Assembly: GCA_046329575.1 (NCBI GenBank) | Contig: JAXLUJ010000011.1 | Location: 62,001-126,000 of the forward strand | DNA from: UBA1941 sp046329575 | GTDB lineage: Bacteria; Bacteroidota; Bacteroidia; Chitinophagales; LD1 | DNA length: 64,000 nucleotides | Direction: 5' to 3' | Shown: positions 17,986-26,795 of the stretch, piece by piece | Layout: the number at the start of each line of letters is the position of its first letter | Position numbering within the stretch: the stretch's first letter is position 1 | The notes under the pieces: generated by a model | Database searches by the model: none | The model's input: the letters and a program-made list of their open reading frames with translations, nothing else | Told to the model about the DNA's origin: nothing | Made by a program: the position numbers and the translations under genes

Positions 17986-18234
17986 ATGACGCTCAACAAA
18001 AATCTTGCAATCAGCGACTCGGGATTTCTATTCAATCCTACTAATGGCGACTCCTTTTCGATGAATGCCGTAGCTACCGACATGATCACTATGCTTAAAG
18101 AAGGCAAGACCAATGAGCAGATCAAACAGGTACTTCTCGACAAATACGAAGTTGAGAAATCGACTCTGGAGCGCGATTTCGATGAGTTTTTGATGGAACT
18201 ACGTGATAACTATTTAATGAAGAACGATGACTAA
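17986..18234 (+). CDS. PqqD-family small protein
   Basis: 82 residues. The layout FLFNPTNGDSFSMNAVATDMI, LKEGKTNEQIKQVLLDKY and FDEFLMELRDNYLM follows the PqqD fold of a short sheet plus winged helix. In PQQ and other RiPP pathways this fold recognises a peptide. PqqD relatives with ATP-grasp partners also exist outside RiPPs, and no precursor peptide was identified here. It is first of a tight rightward cluster. Its 3' end overlaps the ATP-grasp gene by 8 nt, strongly suggesting joint function. Confidence 0.8.
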   Translation: MTLNKNLAISDSGFLFNPTNGDSFSMNAVATDMITMLKEGKTNEQIKQVLLDKYEVEKSTLERDFDEFLMELRDNYLMKNDD

Positions 18235-19273
18235 GAACAGCGTTACCATTGCGGTTACAGGTTTGAACGCTGTGGATAGTCCGGGCCCGGGAGTGGCGGT
18301 GATCAGAGCTTTGCGCGAATGCAAAGATTTTGACGCCCGCATCATCGGCTTATCCTATGAGGCGTTAGAGCCGGGGATTTATATGGAAGGAATTGCAGAT
18401 AAAACGTATCAGATTCCCTATCCAAGCGCCGGAACCGAAGCATTGATGCAGCGTTTGGAACAAATTCATCAAATCGAAAAAATCGATTTGCTGATTCCAA
18501 ACTTTGATGCGGAATTATATGGGTTTATTCGTCTTTCCGACAAATTGGAAAAAATGGGCATTCGCACATTTTTGCCAACACAGGAACAGTTTGAAGCACG
18601 GGACAAAGTGAATCTGGCGGCTTTTGGAAAGAAGCATCAGTTTTATGTGCCTCGCGATAAAACCATTTTTACCGTTGCTGAACTGCCTAAGTTAGTAGCT
18701 GAATTTGGCTTTCCATTAGTAGTGAAAGGCAAATATTATGAAGCAACGGTTTGTCAAACGCTGGAGCAGGCCCAAAAGGCATTTCACAAACTGGAAGCCA
18801 AATGGGGACTGCCGGTTATTGTTCAGGAATTTATAAATGGAACTGAGATCAATGTGGCCGCGCTTGGCGACGGAAAGGGCAATACTATTTCTGCTGTTCC
18901 TATGCGCAAATTGTACATTACCGATAAAGGTAAAGCCTGGGCGGGTGTAACGCTTGAAGATGATATGCTGGTGGAAATGGCGCGAAAGTTCATCAAAGCC
19001 ACTAAATGGCGTGGCGGTTTTGAACTCGAACTGATGCGCACACTGGATGGCAAGCCTTACATCATGGAAATCAATCCGCGTTTTCCGGCATGGATTTATC
19101 TAACTGCAGCAGCCGGACAGAATCAACCGGCCGCATTGGCAAAAATGGCATTCGGAAATGAAGTGAAGCCATATACGAAATATGCAGTTGGAAAAGTTTT
19201 TATCCGATATAGTTGGGATATGATAATCGATATCTCGCAGTTCCAGAAATTCTCCGCATTTGGCGAAAGTTGA
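18227..19273 (+). CDS. ATP-grasp domain ligase of unknown substrate
   Basis: 348 residues. The N-terminal pre-ATP-grasp part (about 1-120) begins VTIAVTGLNAVDSPGPGVAVI. ATP-binding strands follow: FPLVVKGKYYEATVC at about 164-178 and IVQEFINGTEINVAALGD at about 198-215. The metal-binding motif PYIMEINPRFPAW lies at about 278-290. The family activates a carboxylate as acyl phosphate and joins it to an amine or similar nucleophile. The region resembles the CarB/PylC-like group. It overlaps the PqqD-like gene by 8 nt and is followed after 25 nt by a PLP decarboxylase, so the pair could build an amino-acid-derived product. Confidence 0.85.
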   Translation: MTKNSVTIAVTGLNAVDSPGPGVAVIRALRECKDFDARIIGLSYEALEPGIYMEGIADKTYQIPYPSAGTEALMQRLEQIHQIEKIDLLIPNFDAELYGFIRLSDKLEKMGIRTFLPTQEQFEARDKVNLAAFGKKHQFYVPRDKTIFTVAELPKLVAEFGFPLVVKGKYYEATVCQTLEQAQKAFHKLEAKWGLPVIVQEFINGTEINVAALGDGKGNTISAVPMRKLYITDKGKAWAGVTLEDDMLVEMARKFIKATKWRGGFELELMRTLDGKPYIMEINPRFPAWIYLTAAAGQNQPAALAKMAFGNEVKPYTKYAVGKVFIRYSWDMIIDISQFQKFSAFGES

Positions 19274-19298
19274 ATAAAACTCTTTAAACACTTACACT

Positions 19299-20657
19299 AT
19301 GAATAAGATTCGGTATGAACGCCCGGCTTTGAGGAAAATGAATGCCGGCCTCATGAACAAATTTGGCACCAGAACAGAATATTCGCCCTTTACACATATC
19401 GATGGGGTTTCGGTAAAACGAATCATTGAGCAATATGGTTCTCCTTGTTTTGTGATCTCAGAACGTTTAATTCGAAAAACGTATCAAAGTGCCGTGCGCG
19501 CCTTTAAAACGCGTTATCCGAAAGTGCAGTTTGCCTGGAGTTACAAAACCAATTATCTGAATGCCGTTTGCCGTGTTTTTCATCAGGAGGGTTCATGGGC
19601 CGAAGTGGTGAGTGGTTTTGAGTATGAAAAGGCGATTCGAAACGGAGTTCCGGGCAACAAAATCATTTTTAACGGGCCCGATAAAACAACAGCCGAACTA
19701 AAGCGCGCTATTGAAAATGATTCGCTCATTCACATTGATCATTTCGATGAGTTATACGAACTGATGGAAATTACCGATGAAATGAAGAAGAAAGCGCGCG
19801 TGGCTATCCGCGTGAATATGGATGTAGCCGTATATCCGCTTTGGGATCGCTTTGGTTTTAACTACGAGAACTATCAGGCCTGGAACGCAATCACCAAAAT
19901 CATGAGCTGCGAATATCTGGATCTGGTGGGTCTTCATACCCACATCGGAACATTCATGCTTACTACGCAACCATATGCTATTGCGGCCGGTAAATTGTGC
20001 GATCTGGCCATGAACATTCAAAAAAAATGGAACAAGAAAATTGAGTACATCGATATGGGTGGCGGCTTTGCTTCTACTAATACTCTTCGTGGTTCTTACC
20101 TTCCCGGAAATGATATCAGCCCATCGTTCGATGACTATGCCGAAGCCATTACCACTACTGTGTTGAACTATGGTTTCAAACAAGACGACCTTCCCGCATT
20201 ATATCTGGAAACCGGACGGGCGTTAATTGATGATGCCGGTTTTTTATTGGGAAGTGTGATTGCCAACAAGCGCCTGGCTGATGGCAGAAGAGCTACTATT
20301 ATGGACTTTGGTGTGAATATTCTTTTCACCGCGTTTTGGTATGAACACAAAATTTCGCCAGCTCAGGAGTTTACGCATCACACCGAAGAAATGGTGGTTT
20401 ATGGTCCGTTGTGCATGAACATTGATAAAGTTCGTGAAAGCGTTTCACTGCCCTTGCTCAACAAAGGCGATCAGGTGGTAGTGCATAAAGTGGGCGCCTA
20501 TAACATGACGCAGTGGATGCAATTTATTGCCATGCGGCCGAATGTGGTAATGATTGATCTTAAAGGCGAATTGCATCTGATCCGCAATTCGGAAAGCGTA
20601 GATACCATTAATCAACAAGAGGAGTTGCCGGTTCATCTCGAATCGTTCAAACTTTAA
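19299..20657 (+). CDS. Fold-type III PLP-dependent decarboxylase (DapDC/arginine decarboxylase-like)
   Basis: 452 residues. The PLP Lys is in FAWSYKTNYL at about residue 83. Barrel motifs are GLHTHIGTF (about 211-219), DMGGGFAS (about 251-258) and YLETGRALIDDAG (about 302-314; ETGR replaces the commoner EPGR). The C-terminal sheet domain has VYGPLCMNIDKV (about 367-378), equivalent to GPxCESxD with its active-site Cys. Relatives decarboxylate meso-diaminopimelate, ornithine, arginine or carboxynorspermidine. The altered ESxD segment suggests a substrate other than diaminopimelate. It is third gene of the cluster, 25 nt after the ATP-grasp gene. Confidence 0.82.
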   Translation: MNKIRYERPALRKMNAGLMNKFGTRTEYSPFTHIDGVSVKRIIEQYGSPCFVISERLIRKTYQSAVRAFKTRYPKVQFAWSYKTNYLNAVCRVFHQEGSWAEVVSGFEYEKAIRNGVPGNKIIFNGPDKTTAELKRAIENDSLIHIDHFDELYELMEITDEMKKKARVAIRVNMDVAVYPLWDRFGFNYENYQAWNAITKIMSCEYLDLVGLHTHIGTFMLTTQPYAIAAGKLCDLAMNIQKKWNKKIEYIDMGGGFASTNTLRGSYLPGNDISPSFDDYAEAITTTVLNYGFKQDDLPALYLETGRALIDDAGFLLGSVIANKRLADGRRATIMDFGVNILFTAFWYEHKISPAQEFTHHTEEMVVYGPLCMNIDKVRESVSLPLLNKGDQVVVHKVGAYNMTQWMQFIAMRPNVVMIDLKGELHLIRNSESVDTINQQEELPVHLESFKL

Positions 20658-20671
20658 TTTTAGCGAAGCCA

Positions 20672-22825
20672 TTGAAATCCGTTCAAAACATATGGCGATT
20701 GCACGCTACAGGCTTGCTAAATAGTTACGCGCAAATCTTTTTTGCACGAAGCCGTTGGTTTGGCGCGCTGCTGCTGGCTGTTTCTTTCGTTAACCCGATG
20801 ATCGGGTTTTCGGGATTGGCGGCAGTAGTGTTTGCACAAGGCCTGGCGCAGCTATTTTCCTTAGACAGAAAATTTATTCTCGAAGGTTGGTATGGTTTCA
20901 ATTGTATCATGCTTGGAATGGGCATGGGCGCTACGTTTGATTATTCGGTGGTGTTTTTTCTTTTATTACTGGTAGCGGTGGCATTAGTCATGATTTTGTT
21001 GCTCGCCTTTCAAGGTATTTTGAGCAAGTACCAACTGCCGTTCATGGGCTTGCCGTTCATTTTAGGATATTGGTGTGTATTGCTGGCTGCGCCTGCATTT
21101 CAAAACCTGGGGCCCGGTTATACCGCTTATTTCTACCAAACTGATTATTTCCGTTTTATAAATACAGCCAATGACCTGCCGGTGGCTCCGTTCATTATTA
21201 CTTTTCTTCGATCGTTAGGTGCTGTATTCTTTCAAAGCAATGCCTTTGTTGGCGCTATAATAGCCATTGGGCTACTCTTTTATTCGCGTATCTCTTTTAT
21301 TCTGGCGCTAATCGGATTCGCCACGGCCTATGCCTTTTATAAATTTACCGGAATCGATACTCGCGGGCTCAATGAGTTTTATGTGGGTGCCAATTATAGT
21401 TTTACCGCCATCGCTATTGGTGGTTTCTTTCTAATTCCTAACCGATATACTTTCCTGCTGGCTGTAGCCATCATTCCGGTTGTAGCCATGGTGCACTATG
21501 GCGCCGTTAACGCGCTTACAATTTTCCAATTACCTGCATTCACATTGGCCTTCACTATTTCTACACTGGCGTTATTGTATTTTTTGAAATGGCGTATTGA
21601 ATCAAAATATCTGCATTTGGTGGTACAGCAATTTTCTTCACCCGAAAAAAATCTTCGTCATTATTACATTACGGCCGACAATTACCGCTACGCACGCTAC
21701 TTTCCCGTAACCCTGCCTTTTTGGGGCGAATGGATGGTAAGCCAGGGCAACGATGGCACCATCACGCATCTAGGCGATTGGAGCAAAGCGCTTGATTTTG
21801 TTTTGTTGGATGAAGAAATGAAGACCTATGCCAATCCGGGTACCGAGTTGGAAGATTTCTACTGTTATAACAAACCGGTTTTAGCTCCGGCCGATGGATA
21901 TGTTGCGGTGATTAGCGACAATATCGAAGACAATGAAGTTTCGGATGTAAATACTGAAAAAAACTGGGGTAATAGTATAGTAATTGATCACGGTGGCGGA
22001 CTCTTTTCACAAATCAGCCACCTAAAGAAAAATTCGTTTAAAACAAGCGTTGGTAGTTTTGTGAAACGTGGCGAAATGGTAGCTGTTTGCGGCAATAGCG
22101 GGCGTTCCCCCGAACCGCATATTCATTTTCAAATGCAAACGATTCCTGTAGTAGGAGCGAAAACCCTAGCATATCCAATCGCCAGTTTTATTTCGCGCGA
22201 AGGCGATCAATTCCGTTTGCGAATATTCGAACAGCCCCGCGAAGGAGAGTTTATCAGGCAGGTGGAAACCCATCCGCTTCTTCGCGAAGCCTTTCAGTTC
22301 ACCCCCGGGAAAAAATATACATGGGAATATAGCGGTAAGAAAGAAGTATGGGAAGTATATACCGATGCCTGGAATCGTTCTTATTTATACTGCGCCGCCA
22401 ACCGCGCCACCGCCTGGTTTGTAAATGATGGCGTGATCTTCAAGTTTCTGGAATTTAAAGGCAATACCAATGGTTTGTTGTATCGGTTTTATTTAGGATG
22501 CTACAAAGTGTTTCTGGGTTTCTATCCGCAACTGGAAGTAAAAGAACGGTATCCGGTAGCATTTGCACTTCACCCGTTGGCCGATGCGGTTCAGGATGTT
22601 TTTCTGCCGTTCTTCGCGCCGGTTAGCAGTCACTTTCAATTACAATATCAGGAAGCTTATAGTTTGAATGGATCAAAAATTTTACGTTTGGCCTCCTCTT
22701 CAAAAAATATGTTCCAATCTATAGCACTCCGGCAATTTCAAGCCGAAATGATTATCGGTGAAGGAACGTTCGAGTTTTGGGTGAATGAAGGCGATCATCA
22801 AATCAAAGCCGTATGCGTGCGCTGA
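20672..22825 (+). CDS. Urea transporter fused to an M23 (lysostaphin-like) peptidase domain
   Basis: 717 residues. Residues about 1-310 are hydrophobic with urea-transporter signatures in both halves: VNPMIGFSGLAAVV, WYGFNCIMLGMGMGATFD, and GLNEFYVGANYSFTAIAIGG. After about residue 330 comes a soluble part with M23 features: THLGDWSKALDF (about 364-375), NSIVIDHGGGLFSQISHLKK (about 433-452) and GNSGRSPEPHIHFQ (about 473-486), where the last His pair is a zinc ligand motif. A further C-terminal region (about 520-717) has no recognised fold. The start is TTG, since no ATG lies before the first membrane segment. The next gene overlaps by 13 nt. Confidence 0.85.
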   Translation: MKSVQNIWRLHATGLLNSYAQIFFARSRWFGALLLAVSFVNPMIGFSGLAAVVFAQGLAQLFSLDRKFILEGWYGFNCIMLGMGMGATFDYSVVFFLLLLVAVALVMILLLAFQGILSKYQLPFMGLPFILGYWCVLLAAPAFQNLGPGYTAYFYQTDYFRFINTANDLPVAPFIITFLRSLGAVFFQSNAFVGAIIAIGLLFYSRISFILALIGFATAYAFYKFTGIDTRGLNEFYVGANYSFTAIAIGGFFLIPNRYTFLLAVAIIPVVAMVHYGAVNALTIFQLPAFTLAFTISTLALLYFLKWRIESKYLHLVVQQFSSPEKNLRHYYITADNYRYARYFPVTLPFWGEWMVSQGNDGTITHLGDWSKALDFVLLDEEMKTYANPGTELEDFYCYNKPVLAPADGYVAVISDNIEDNEVSDVNTEKNWGNSIVIDHGGGLFSQISHLKKNSFKTSVGSFVKRGEMVAVCGNSGRSPEPHIHFQMQTIPVVGAKTLAYPIASFISREGDQFRLRIFEQPREGEFIRQVETHPLLREAFQFTPGKKYTWEYSGKKEVWEVYTDAWNRSYLYCAANRATAWFVNDGVIFKFLEFKGNTNGLLYRFYLGCYKVFLGFYPQLEVKERYPVAFALHPLADAVQDVFLPFFAPVSSHFQLQYQEAYSLNGSKILRLASSSKNMFQSIALRQFQAEMIIGEGTFEFWVNEGDHQIKAVCVR

Positions 22826-24243
22826 CCGTAATTAGTTTACTGTTTCTGCTTGTAGAAGCTAAGGCGCAAGATCAAACTGCGTTTTACGACAGCCTCACTT
22901 TGTCAGATTACTACATGGCCAATTGGAAGGCCTTGCTCAAGGATGGCCGCAACGCCGCCGCCAGCAACAGCGCCAACATTTATACGTTAAAACGAATGGG
23001 CTATGCCGCACATCGTCTAAAACGCTATCACAGCAGCAATTGGTGGTATCAGAAAGCTGCAATCATTGATGCTAAAGATCCGGATGTGCTCACCATGTTG
23101 TATGCTAACCATCTCGAACTAGGTAATTCGCAGGAACGGTATCAGGCGCAAAAAGGCATGAGCTTTGAACTTCAACAGTATTTAGGACTTCGGAAAATAC
23201 CTGTGCTGGACTATGGATTTGCTGAGTTCTGTGCCGCACCAAATAACAACGAAAAGCGCAATGGTAATTTACAGAAATCACAGTTTAATGCCGCGCGACC
23301 TGCAACTCGTTTTTCTCAATTTCTGAACGAGCCCATTTATTATTGGTCGGCCGGCCTTAATTTTAATCTTAAAAAGAAGGGGCAACTCCTTTTTCAGTAC
23401 TCCGGATTTTCTTCTGCAATCGTACAACGCGAACAATTGTTAGGGCTTCGGCAAACCGGCACCATCAAAGTGGATGGAAACAATGAACCGGTTTATTTAC
23501 GAGTTGATTCCAGCTTAACCAATAAATACCATCTTCAACAACACCAATTTTATTTGGCATTAAAACTTCTTACTAAAAATAACACCCTTGTGGTTCCTTA
23601 CCTTCACGGAATGCTGAATTTTTCAAGTCCGTTTGTGGTAAACGCCACCTCTGCCGAACTTCATGTGCAACCCAATCCTGCATCTTTAACCACCGTTCCG
23701 GTTTTTGAAATAAACAAGCCGGCGCAAGTAAGTGGTGGCCTTACGCTCGGAATTTTGGCCGGCCGCCAGCTGCGTCAGTTGTGGATAGACGGTAACTTGA
23801 GCTATACGTACTTTAATACCCGCTCATTTGTTCAAGCCACTCTGGGGGTGGCATGGTCGCCTTTCGGCAACCTGAAACTGGTGGTAGCGCCGCGTTTCAG
23901 TTATGTTTACGTTGCCGGCGAAAGCCGCGCCATTGCTTCACTTCAGGTGAGTTCGCAACTACATCGGTTGGTTTATATTTCGGCATCCGGCGGTTATGGC
24001 GATCGCTCCAACACTACTGAAGCCGCAGGTAGTTTGAACTTCTTTGGGGCCGATCACATGGCTTGGTTTGCAGGCGCTTCGCTTTATATACCGGTTTTGA
24101 AAAATCTGCATGTCTATACTTCGTATCAGTTTAGAGCCATGCAAAGCGAAAATTTGTTGTACATACGCCCCGATATTTTTGGTAAGGTTACCACTAACTA
24201 TAACACACATTTAATTTCAATAGGCTTAAAATTTCTATTATGA
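22813..24243 (+). CDS. Secreted TPR plus outer-membrane barrel protein (YaiO-like layout)
   Basis: 476 residues. A signal peptide ends near LVEAKAQ. Residues about 35-115 contain TPR-like helices (YTLKRMGYAAHRLKRYHSSN, WWYQKAAIIDAKDPDVLTML). The remaining 330 residues are amphipathic strands ending ISIGLKFLL, with a terminal aromatic/hydrophobic pattern expected of a barrel. I recognise no characterised family with certainty. It overlaps the urea-transporter gene by 13 nt and the following TPR gene by 4 nt, so it is very probably the outer-membrane component of the same system. Confidence 0.7.
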   Translation: MRALTVISLLFLLVEAKAQDQTAFYDSLTLSDYYMANWKALLKDGRNAAASNSANIYTLKRMGYAAHRLKRYHSSNWWYQKAAIIDAKDPDVLTMLYANHLELGNSQERYQAQKGMSFELQQYLGLRKIPVLDYGFAEFCAAPNNNEKRNGNLQKSQFNAARPATRFSQFLNEPIYYWSAGLNFNLKKKGQLLFQYSGFSSAIVQREQLLGLRQTGTIKVDGNNEPVYLRVDSSLTNKYHLQQHQFYLALKLLTKNNTLVVPYLHGMLNFSSPFVVNATSAELHVQPNPASLTTVPVFEINKPAQVSGGLTLGILAGRQLRQLWIDGNLSYTYFNTRSFVQATLGVAWSPFGNLKLVVAPRFSYVYVAGESRAIASLQVSSQLHRLVYISASGGYGDRSNTTEAAGSLNFFGADHMAWFAGASLYIPVLKNLHVYTSYQFRAMQSENLLYIRPDIFGKVTTNYNTHLISIGLKFLL

Positions 24244-24851
24244 AAAAACAAATCATCACGGCAATTGGGGCGCTTGTAATCTTTAGCGCTTCCGGTCAGG
24301 ATTTCCAGGCTGATCAGAAAGCATTTCGCGACAGCTATTCCAATGAAAATGCCAAGCTCTATGATCGCGCCGCCGAAAATATCAGGCAGGTGTATAACGA
24401 TAAAAGTTATGAAATGAACCTGCGAATGGGTTGGCTGATGTACCTTCAAGGCAAGTACATCGAATCGCAGAAATTTTATGAAAAGGCAATTGCTTTGGAA
24501 CCGCGTTCCATTGAAGCAAAGTTTGGACTGGTTTATCCGCTGGCTGCCGGTCAGAAATGGGACGATGTGTTGCGGCAATATGAAAACATCCTGCAAATTG
24601 ACCCCTTCCAGCCAACTACACTTTATCGGGTTTCACTAATCCATTACAACCGCGGCTCTTTTGCACAAGCCAAGAAATATGCCGATAGCTACATGCAGAT
24701 CTATCCTTTTAATTTCGATGGGTTATCGTTAGCCGGGTGGATCGAATTAAAAATGGGCAATAAAAGCGCGGCCAAAACGTATTTCGAACGCGCCTTGCTG
24801 CACACGCCCGACGATAAAACTACGCTGGAAGGGCTTACCTTGTGTAAATAA
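24240..24851 (+). CDS. Secreted tetratricopeptide repeat protein
   Basis: 203 residues. A signal peptide ends near FSASGQ. Four to five TPR units follow, for example MGWLMYLQGKYIESQKFYEK, VLRQYENILQIDPFQPTTLY and AGWIELKMGNKSAAKTYFER. TPRs mediate protein contacts, and this one would act in the periplasm. It starts within the stop codon of the barrel gene (ATGA) and ends the six-gene cluster. Its helical arrays resemble the N-terminal part of the barrel protein, suggesting interaction or shared ancestry. Confidence 0.8.
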   Translation: MKKQIITAIGALVIFSASGQDFQADQKAFRDSYSNENAKLYDRAAENIRQVYNDKSYEMNLRMGWLMYLQGKYIESQKFYEKAIALEPRSIEAKFGLVYPLAAGQKWDDVLRQYENILQIDPFQPTTLYRVSLIHYNRGSFAQAKKYADSYMQIYPFNFDGLSLAGWIELKMGNKSAAKTYFERALLHTPDDKTTLEGLTLCK

Positions 24852-24861
24852 ACCGAAGTGC

Positions 24862-25020
24862 GCTGCTCCCGGCTTGTGAATTTGGGCAGCAACCGCGCTT
24901 TCCGCTGCAACTCCTCGCCCCGCCTTTGGTGTTCATATATTTCTTCGTTTTTTCGTTACGGGGCTGCGGGGTTTCCGCTGCAATCGCTGCTGCGGGGCAA
25001 CATCCTTCCTCGGCCATCGT
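24862..25020. repeat. GC-rich degenerate repeat region
   Basis: This stretch contains GCGCTTTCCGCTGCAACTCC and GGGTTTCCGCTGCAATCG, which resemble the GGCTTTCCGCT and GCTGCAAGTCCTC blocks of the other intergenic elements. No gene is seen. Boundaries are approximate. Confidence 0.4.
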
Positions 25021-25070
25021 CTTCACGCCGAATTGAAAAGGGTCTTGAAGGCCGCCTTTCCAAAATAGAA

Positions 25071-25104
25071 AAGCCTGAGGCGGAACACCACCTCAGGCTT
25101 TTAG
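25071..25104. terminator. Bidirectional terminator between the cluster and DUF1761
   Basis: A perfect 10-bp stem AAGCCTGAGG/CCTCAGGCTT with a 10-nt loop is bounded by A-rich sequence on the left and TTTT on the right. It serves the convergent genes on both strands. Confidence 0.75.
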
Positions 25105-25132
25105 CATTTCTTACTTATAAATTAATTTACAA

Positions 25133-25624
25133 TCATGGACGGAAGTGGCAAAGAATCATCGACATGATGGTAAGTACCACTACCCAGTATCCCGCGTTGA
25201 TGAAGATATACTTCCAGCTTTTGCGCTCGAACATAGCGTTAATGGCTACCATTGGAAATGCAATAAACAATCCGGCCAGCAATCCGTGAAGGGCGCCGTG
25301 GCGGAAGGTTCGGAAATTACTTCCATAAACATTCATTACGGAATTGAAGGTGTCGGCCATTGCGGGATCTTTACCTTGAAGCATAGAGTAAAAGCCCATC
25401 TGGTGAATGCTAAGTGGTGCAATAGCAAAGGCCAGAAAGAAGCATAAAACCCAGGTAAGGCCGAAAACAACCGCCATGTTCATACCTTTTCCGGTATTAG
25501 GGTCAACTCCTGCCTCTTTCATCCAGGCGTTGCCGAAAACTTTAGGATGATACCAAATAAATCCAATAATCAATCCGACGAACGAAGCGCCGAAAATGGC
25601 CAGCATGTTAATAGGTGCTTGCAT
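25133..25624 (-). CDS. DUF1761 family membrane protein
   Basis: 163 residues with about four membrane segments. The N terminus NMLAIFGASFVGLIIGFIWYHPKVFGNAWM is typical of DUF1761: the GxxWYxPxxFGxxW motif follows the first segment. Later segments are VVFGLTWVLCFFLAFAIAP, GALHGLLAGLFIAFPMVAINAMFE and AGYWVVVLTIMSMILCHF. Function is unknown for the family. It is monocistronic, facing a rhodanese gene that starts 71 nt away on the other strand. Confidence 0.85.
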   Translation of the reverse strand: MQAPINMLAIFGASFVGLIIGFIWYHPKVFGNAWMKEAGVDPNTGKGMNMAVVFGLTWVLCFFLAFAIAPLSIHQMGFYSMLQGKDPAMADTFNSVMNVYGSNFRTFRHGALHGLLAGLFIAFPMVAINAMFERKSWKYIFINAGYWVVVLTIMSMILCHFRP

Positions 25625-25695
25625 AGAAATGTGTTTTTAGTTTAGGTAAACATAACTTTTTTTAGTTTCGGAACCGGCGCAATGCCTAACTGATT

Positions 25696-26013
25696 ATGAA
25701 AGAGAAAACTGTACAGGAATTAAAGGAAATGATCGATACAAAAGCTGATTTTCAATTGATCGATTGCCGCGAACCACATGAATTTGAATTCTGTAATTTG
25801 AATGGTGAACTAATACCAATGGCCGACATCCCGCATGAAACCGATAAAATTTCCAAAACAAAAACAGTAGTGATTCATTGCCGGAGCGGCAACCGCAGTG
25901 GACGCATTATTGAATGGTTGGAACAAATGCATGGCTATACCAACTTGTACAATCTCAAGGGCGGTATTCTTGCCTGGGCCGATGAAATTGATGCGGCTGT
26001 TCCGAAATATTAA
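25696..26013 (+). CDS. Single-domain rhodanese-like protein
   Basis: 105 residues making one rhodanese fold. The active-site loop is VIHCRSGNRSGRIIEWL, with Cys at about residue 62, so it should be able to carry a persulfide. FQLIDCREPHEFEF is the conserved N-terminal motif and LKGGILAWADEID the C-terminal one. It lacks a signal peptide and is likely cytosolic. It is convergent with the next gene, with no base between the two stop codons. Confidence 0.9.
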   Translation: MKEKTVQELKEMIDTKADFQLIDCREPHEFEFCNLNGELIPMADIPHETDKISKTKTVVIHCRSGNRSGRIIEWLEQMHGYTNLYNLKGGILAWADEIDAAVPKY

Positions 26014-26661
26014 TTACTCGCCAGCCTTAGGCGTATACTTTTCTTTCTTTTTAAAATCGCCCCGCTTCCAGGCGCGAATAAATTCTGCCCACGCCAGCGG
26101 ACTGCCCAAACCACTTGGGGCCGATTGACCGTAGTAATACGTTTTTGCAGCCTGACTTCTTAAATAATTTTCTGTGGCTTCGTTGCCATCAACAGGAAGC
26201 TTTTCTCCAAGCGCCGCTAACAGCTGCCTGTTGGTATTCTCCTCGGCGCGCTCTTCTTCGGTTTTGGGCAGTTTCAAGTTTCTGAAGTAATCCGGAAAGT
26301 TCGTTTTGTCGCCCCACGGGTAAACAATAGCCGTAGGCAAATAGTATTCGTTCTTCGACATCAACTGTATTACTGAATACTTATCGGAAGGAAGGCTTTT
26401 AGGAATGCGGTACACTGCAGGTTTGAAACCAATGCAAGTGAAATAAAGCGTATCGCCTTTATGCGCGGCAAACGAGAAAAAGCCATCCGGTCCGGCTGTG
26501 GCTTTACGGTTAACCCCCAAAATGGAAATGTGCGCATAGGGAATGCCCATCAACGAATCGGCCGTCATGGCAAATCCTGAAAACTGAATAAGTGTGGAAT
26601 CACTCTGGGCGTTTACAACCAAAGTAACTATCAATGCCGCTATAACAAAAATGTGTTTCAC
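26014..26661 (-). CDS. Secreted protein with carboxypeptidase-like regulatory (CarboxypepD_reg) domain
   Basis: 215 residues. A signal peptide ends near LVVNAQ. Residues about 25-105 form a beta-sandwich resembling CarboxypepD_reg-like domains: IQFSGFAMTADSLMGIPYAHI, GPDGFFSFAAHKGDTLYFTCIGFK and YSVIQLM. The C-terminal half is charged and predicted helical, ending FKKKEKYTPKAGE. No catalytic motif is visible. Such stand-alone domains are common in Bacteroidota cell envelopes and their role is unknown. The 134-nt upstream gap to purD holds nothing I recognise. Confidence 0.72.
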   Translation of the reverse strand: MKHIFVIAALIVTLVVNAQSDSTLIQFSGFAMTADSLMGIPYAHISILGVNRKATAGPDGFFSFAAHKGDTLYFTCIGFKPAVYRIPKSLPSDKYSVIQLMSKNEYYLPTAIVYPWGDKTNFPDYFRNLKLPKTEEERAEENTNRQLLAALGEKLPVDGNEATENYLRSQAAKTYYYGQSAPSGLGSPLAWAEFIRAWKRGDFKKKEKYTPKAGE

Positions 26662-26795
26662 TCTAACGAATTTACAACCATTCCCTAATAATGAAAGGAG
26701 TGTGCCTGAAGCGCAGGCTATTTAACATCAATTTAGAAGCCTCCTGCCAACATCTCATTTTACAGGCTACGTTGACGGTTTATTTCATTTGCAAT

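Noticed and set aside
24862..25020. tRNA or structured RNA in the GC-rich gap
   Set aside because: I could not find cloverleaf arms or a conserved TTCGA-type loop; the similarity is to the intergenic repeats.
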